DNA from: Nitrososphaerota archaeon
Lineage (GTDB): Archaea; Thermoproteota; Nitrososphaeria_A; Caldarchaeales; Wolframiiraptoraceae
Assembly (NCBI GenBank): GCA_021157985.1
Contig: JAGGVM010000032.1
Location: 1 to 7,546 of the forward strand
DNA length: 7,546 nt
Direction of reading: 5' to 3'
In this document: piece after piece, positions 6,076 to 7,546 of the stretch
Numbering within the stretch: position 1 is the first letter of the stretch
Layout of the letters: each line of letters begins with the position of its first letter
Notes under the pieces: generated by a model
The model's database searches: none
What the model saw: the letters and a program-made list of their open reading frames with translations, nothing else
Told to the model about the DNA's origin: nothing
Position numbers and translations under genes: made by a program

Positions 6076-7546
6076 ATGATGAAAGCGTACAAAGGTAAGC
6101 TGCTTCGAATAGACTTAACCTCCGAGAAAGTCGAGGAATTCACGTTACCCGAAGAAGATTACATCAACTTCATCGGAGGAACAGGTCTAGCCGCGAAGAT
6201 AATCTTTGACATGGTCGATCCATCAATTGACCCCCTTTCCCCCGACAACGCTCTGGTCTTCATGACGGGCCCCCTGACCGGTACGCTTGCCCCAACCGGA
6301 TCCAGGATGACTATCGCCGCTAAGTCTCCTTTAACGAAGGGTTGGGGAGAAGGCCACGTCGGCGGGTTCTGGGGAACCGAGCTCAAGCGAGCCGGCTACG
6401 ATGGCATCGTGGTCACCGGTAAAGCGGAAAAACCGGTATATCTCTACATCCATGACGGGGAAGTAGAGTTCAGGAGCGCGGAGAACATTTGGGGAAAAGA
6501 TACCTACGCCGCTGATGCGGAGATAAAGAAGGAGCTTGGAGATGAAAGGGTCAGAAACGCGGTCATAGGCCCGGCGGGAGAAAACCTAGTAAACCTTGCG
6601 AACATATGCTTCGACGTCCGACCCGATGGTCCTAGAGTCGCCGGTAGAACCGGGATGGGAGCCGTGATGGGCTCTAAGAACTTGAAGGCGATAGCGGTGA
6701 AGGGGTCAGGTAGAATCGAGGTCGCTGATTTACAGAAGCTTAGAGACTATCTTAGGAGGATTCTGCCTTCGATAATGTCTTTCCCAACGACTCAGCTCTA
6801 CGCCGTATATGGGACGACCTCCGAGGTCTCACCGCTATATTCATACGGAGACTTCCCGATCAAGAACTTCTCCCTCGGAGAATGGGACGGCGTTAAGAAC
6901 TTGAGCGCGGAATCGGTGGCCGAGAAAATCGTCAAGAGTCATAGAGCTTGCTTCAACTGTCCAATAGGCTGCTGGCGATATATCGACTGCGAAGCGGATT
7001 CAGAGAAGGTCACGGGAAGAGCAATCGAATACGAAACTCTCGGCTCCCTCGGCTCGCTTCTAATGATAGATGATCCGGCGCAGGTAGCGAGGCTTCACCA
7101 ACTATGTAACAAGCTGGGGCTAGATGGAATCTCAGCAGGAGTCACAATAGCTTGGCTCATAGAGGCATACGAGAGGAAGTTGATCGATAAATCGAGAACC
7201 GATGGATTAGAATTGAGATGGGGAGACCCCGACTTAGTCGCAACGCTTTTAGAAAAGATGGCGAGGAAAGAGGGCGTCGGAGATCTCCTTGGCAGAGGCG
7301 TGAGAGAAGCCTCGAAAGAAGTCAAGGGCTCTGAGTCGTTCGCAATGCACGTAAAAGGTCTTGAGGTCCCGATGCATGATCCGAGGGCCTTCAAGGGAAT
7401 GGGGCTTCAATACGCCACATCGAACCGCGGCGCCGACCACCTCTACGGATACGTCCTCAGAATCGAGCAAGGAGAGCGAATACCTGACATAGGAATCCAC
7501 GAGCGTGTCCACAGATTCGACATCAAGGGCAAGGGGAGAATAGTCG
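6076..7546 (+). CDS. Aldehyde:ferredoxin oxidoreductase family (tungsten), C-terminus cut by window edge
   Basis: Cytosolic tungstopterin/[4Fe-4S] enzyme that oxidises aldehydes to acids with ferredoxin as acceptor. The first 490 residues of about 600-620 are present. The N-terminus YKGKLLRIDLTSEKVE begins the AOR pterin-binding domain. GHVGGFWGTELKRAGYDG is at 93-110 and AGRTGMGAVMGSKNLKAI at 189-206. The cluster motif C-x2-C-x3-C is at Cys292, Cys295 and Cys299; the fourth cysteine, expected some 200 residues later, lies beyond the edge. EYETLGSLGS starts at 318, and SNRGADHLYGY contains His455 at the place of the active-site His of Pyrococcus AOR. Where most members have GRGGLGAVMG it reads GRTGMGAVMG. 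The start is the first of two adjacent ATGs (6076, 6079), with GGGGGAT about 9 bases upstream and 4 bases after the aldolase stop, so they form an operon. The subfamily (AOR, FOR, GAPOR, WOR4/5) is not resolvable from this part. Confidence 0.93.
   Translation, partial: MMKAYKGKLLRIDLTSEKVEEFTLPEEDYINFIGGTGLAAKIIFDMVDPSIDPLSPDNALVFMTGPLTGTLAPTGSRMTIAAKSPLTKGWGEGHVGGFWGTELKRAGYDGIVVTGKAEKPVYLYIHDGEVEFRSAENIWGKDTYAADAEIKKELGDERVRNAVIGPAGENLVNLANICFDVRPDGPRVAGRTGMGAVMGSKNLKAIAVKGSGRIEVADLQKLRDYLRRILPSIMSFPTTQLYAVYGTTSEVSPLYSYGDFPIKNFSLGEWDGVKNLSAESVAEKIVKSHRACFNCPIGCWRYIDCEADSEKVTGRAIEYETLGSLGSLLMIDDPAQVARLHQLCNKLGLDGISAGVTIAWLIEAYERKLIDKSRTDGLELRWGDPDLVATLLEKMARKEGVGDLLGRGVREASKEVKGSESFAMHVKGLEVPMHDPRAFKGMGLQYATSNRGADHLYGYVLRIEQGERIPDIGIHERVHRFDIKGKGRIV

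Noticed and set aside
6076..6082. ATGATGA resembles the C box of a C/D-box RNA.
   Set aside because: It is the double start codon of the AOR gene, and no D box CTGA or guide layout follows within normal distance.
1..7546. CRISPR arrays, insertion sequences, tRNA or rRNA genes.
   Set aside because: No spaced direct repeats, transposase-like sequence, terminal inverted repeats, or tRNA/rRNA signatures were seen on either strand.

Overview
The window looks like chromosome of a thermophilic archaeon, most plausibly from the TACK side of the domain. It encodes a CdvB/ESCRT-III-type protein, an archaeal HypE-like AIR-synthase homologue and a tungsten-type aldehyde:ferredoxin oxidoreductase. Candidate promoters are TATA boxes, ribosome sites are of the GGTGA/GGAGAG type, and AGG/AGA (Arg) and ATA (Ile) codons are frequent. 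I cannot name the phylum (Aigarchaeota-, Korarchaeota- or Bathyarchaeia-like lineages are all possible). Nothing indicates a plasmid, virus, IS element or CRISPR array.

Minus-strand block (about 1-4391, read right to left): a MobA/CobY-like nucleotidyltransferase, a HypE-like ATP-binding protein of the AIR-synthase superfamily 4 bases behind it, then an 87-base gap with terminator-like T tracts and TATA-like promoters, then guaB (IMP dehydrogenase) and purA (adenylosuccinate synthetase, running off the left edge) separated by only 2 bases. guaB and purA are the two enzymes that draw on IMP, the first towards GMP and the second towards AMP, so this pair covers the purine branch point. The upstream pair has no firm assignment.

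Divergent intergenic region (4392-4679): it holds the TATA box and ribosome site of the nucleotidyltransferase, a 17-base perfect palindrome, and the likely promoter of the plus-strand cdvB-like gene. The start sites of both flanking genes are shorter than the longest open frames.

Plus-strand block (4680-7546): a cdvB-like ESCRT-III gene without a winged-helix domain but with a MIM2-like FPELP tail, then a 102-base gap with a promoter, then a class II (zinc) aldolase of the FucA type and, 4 bases after it, an AOR-family oxidoreductase that runs off the right edge. The aldolase-AOR pair suggests C-C cleavage of a sugar phosphate followed by ferredoxin-linked oxidation of the aldehyde product. 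This is the most attractive metabolic hypothesis in the window. Other points of interest are an IMP dehydrogenase flap with no recognisable Arg-Tyr dyad, and the unassigned nucleotidyltransferase/HypE-like pair. I see no clearly new multi-gene system.
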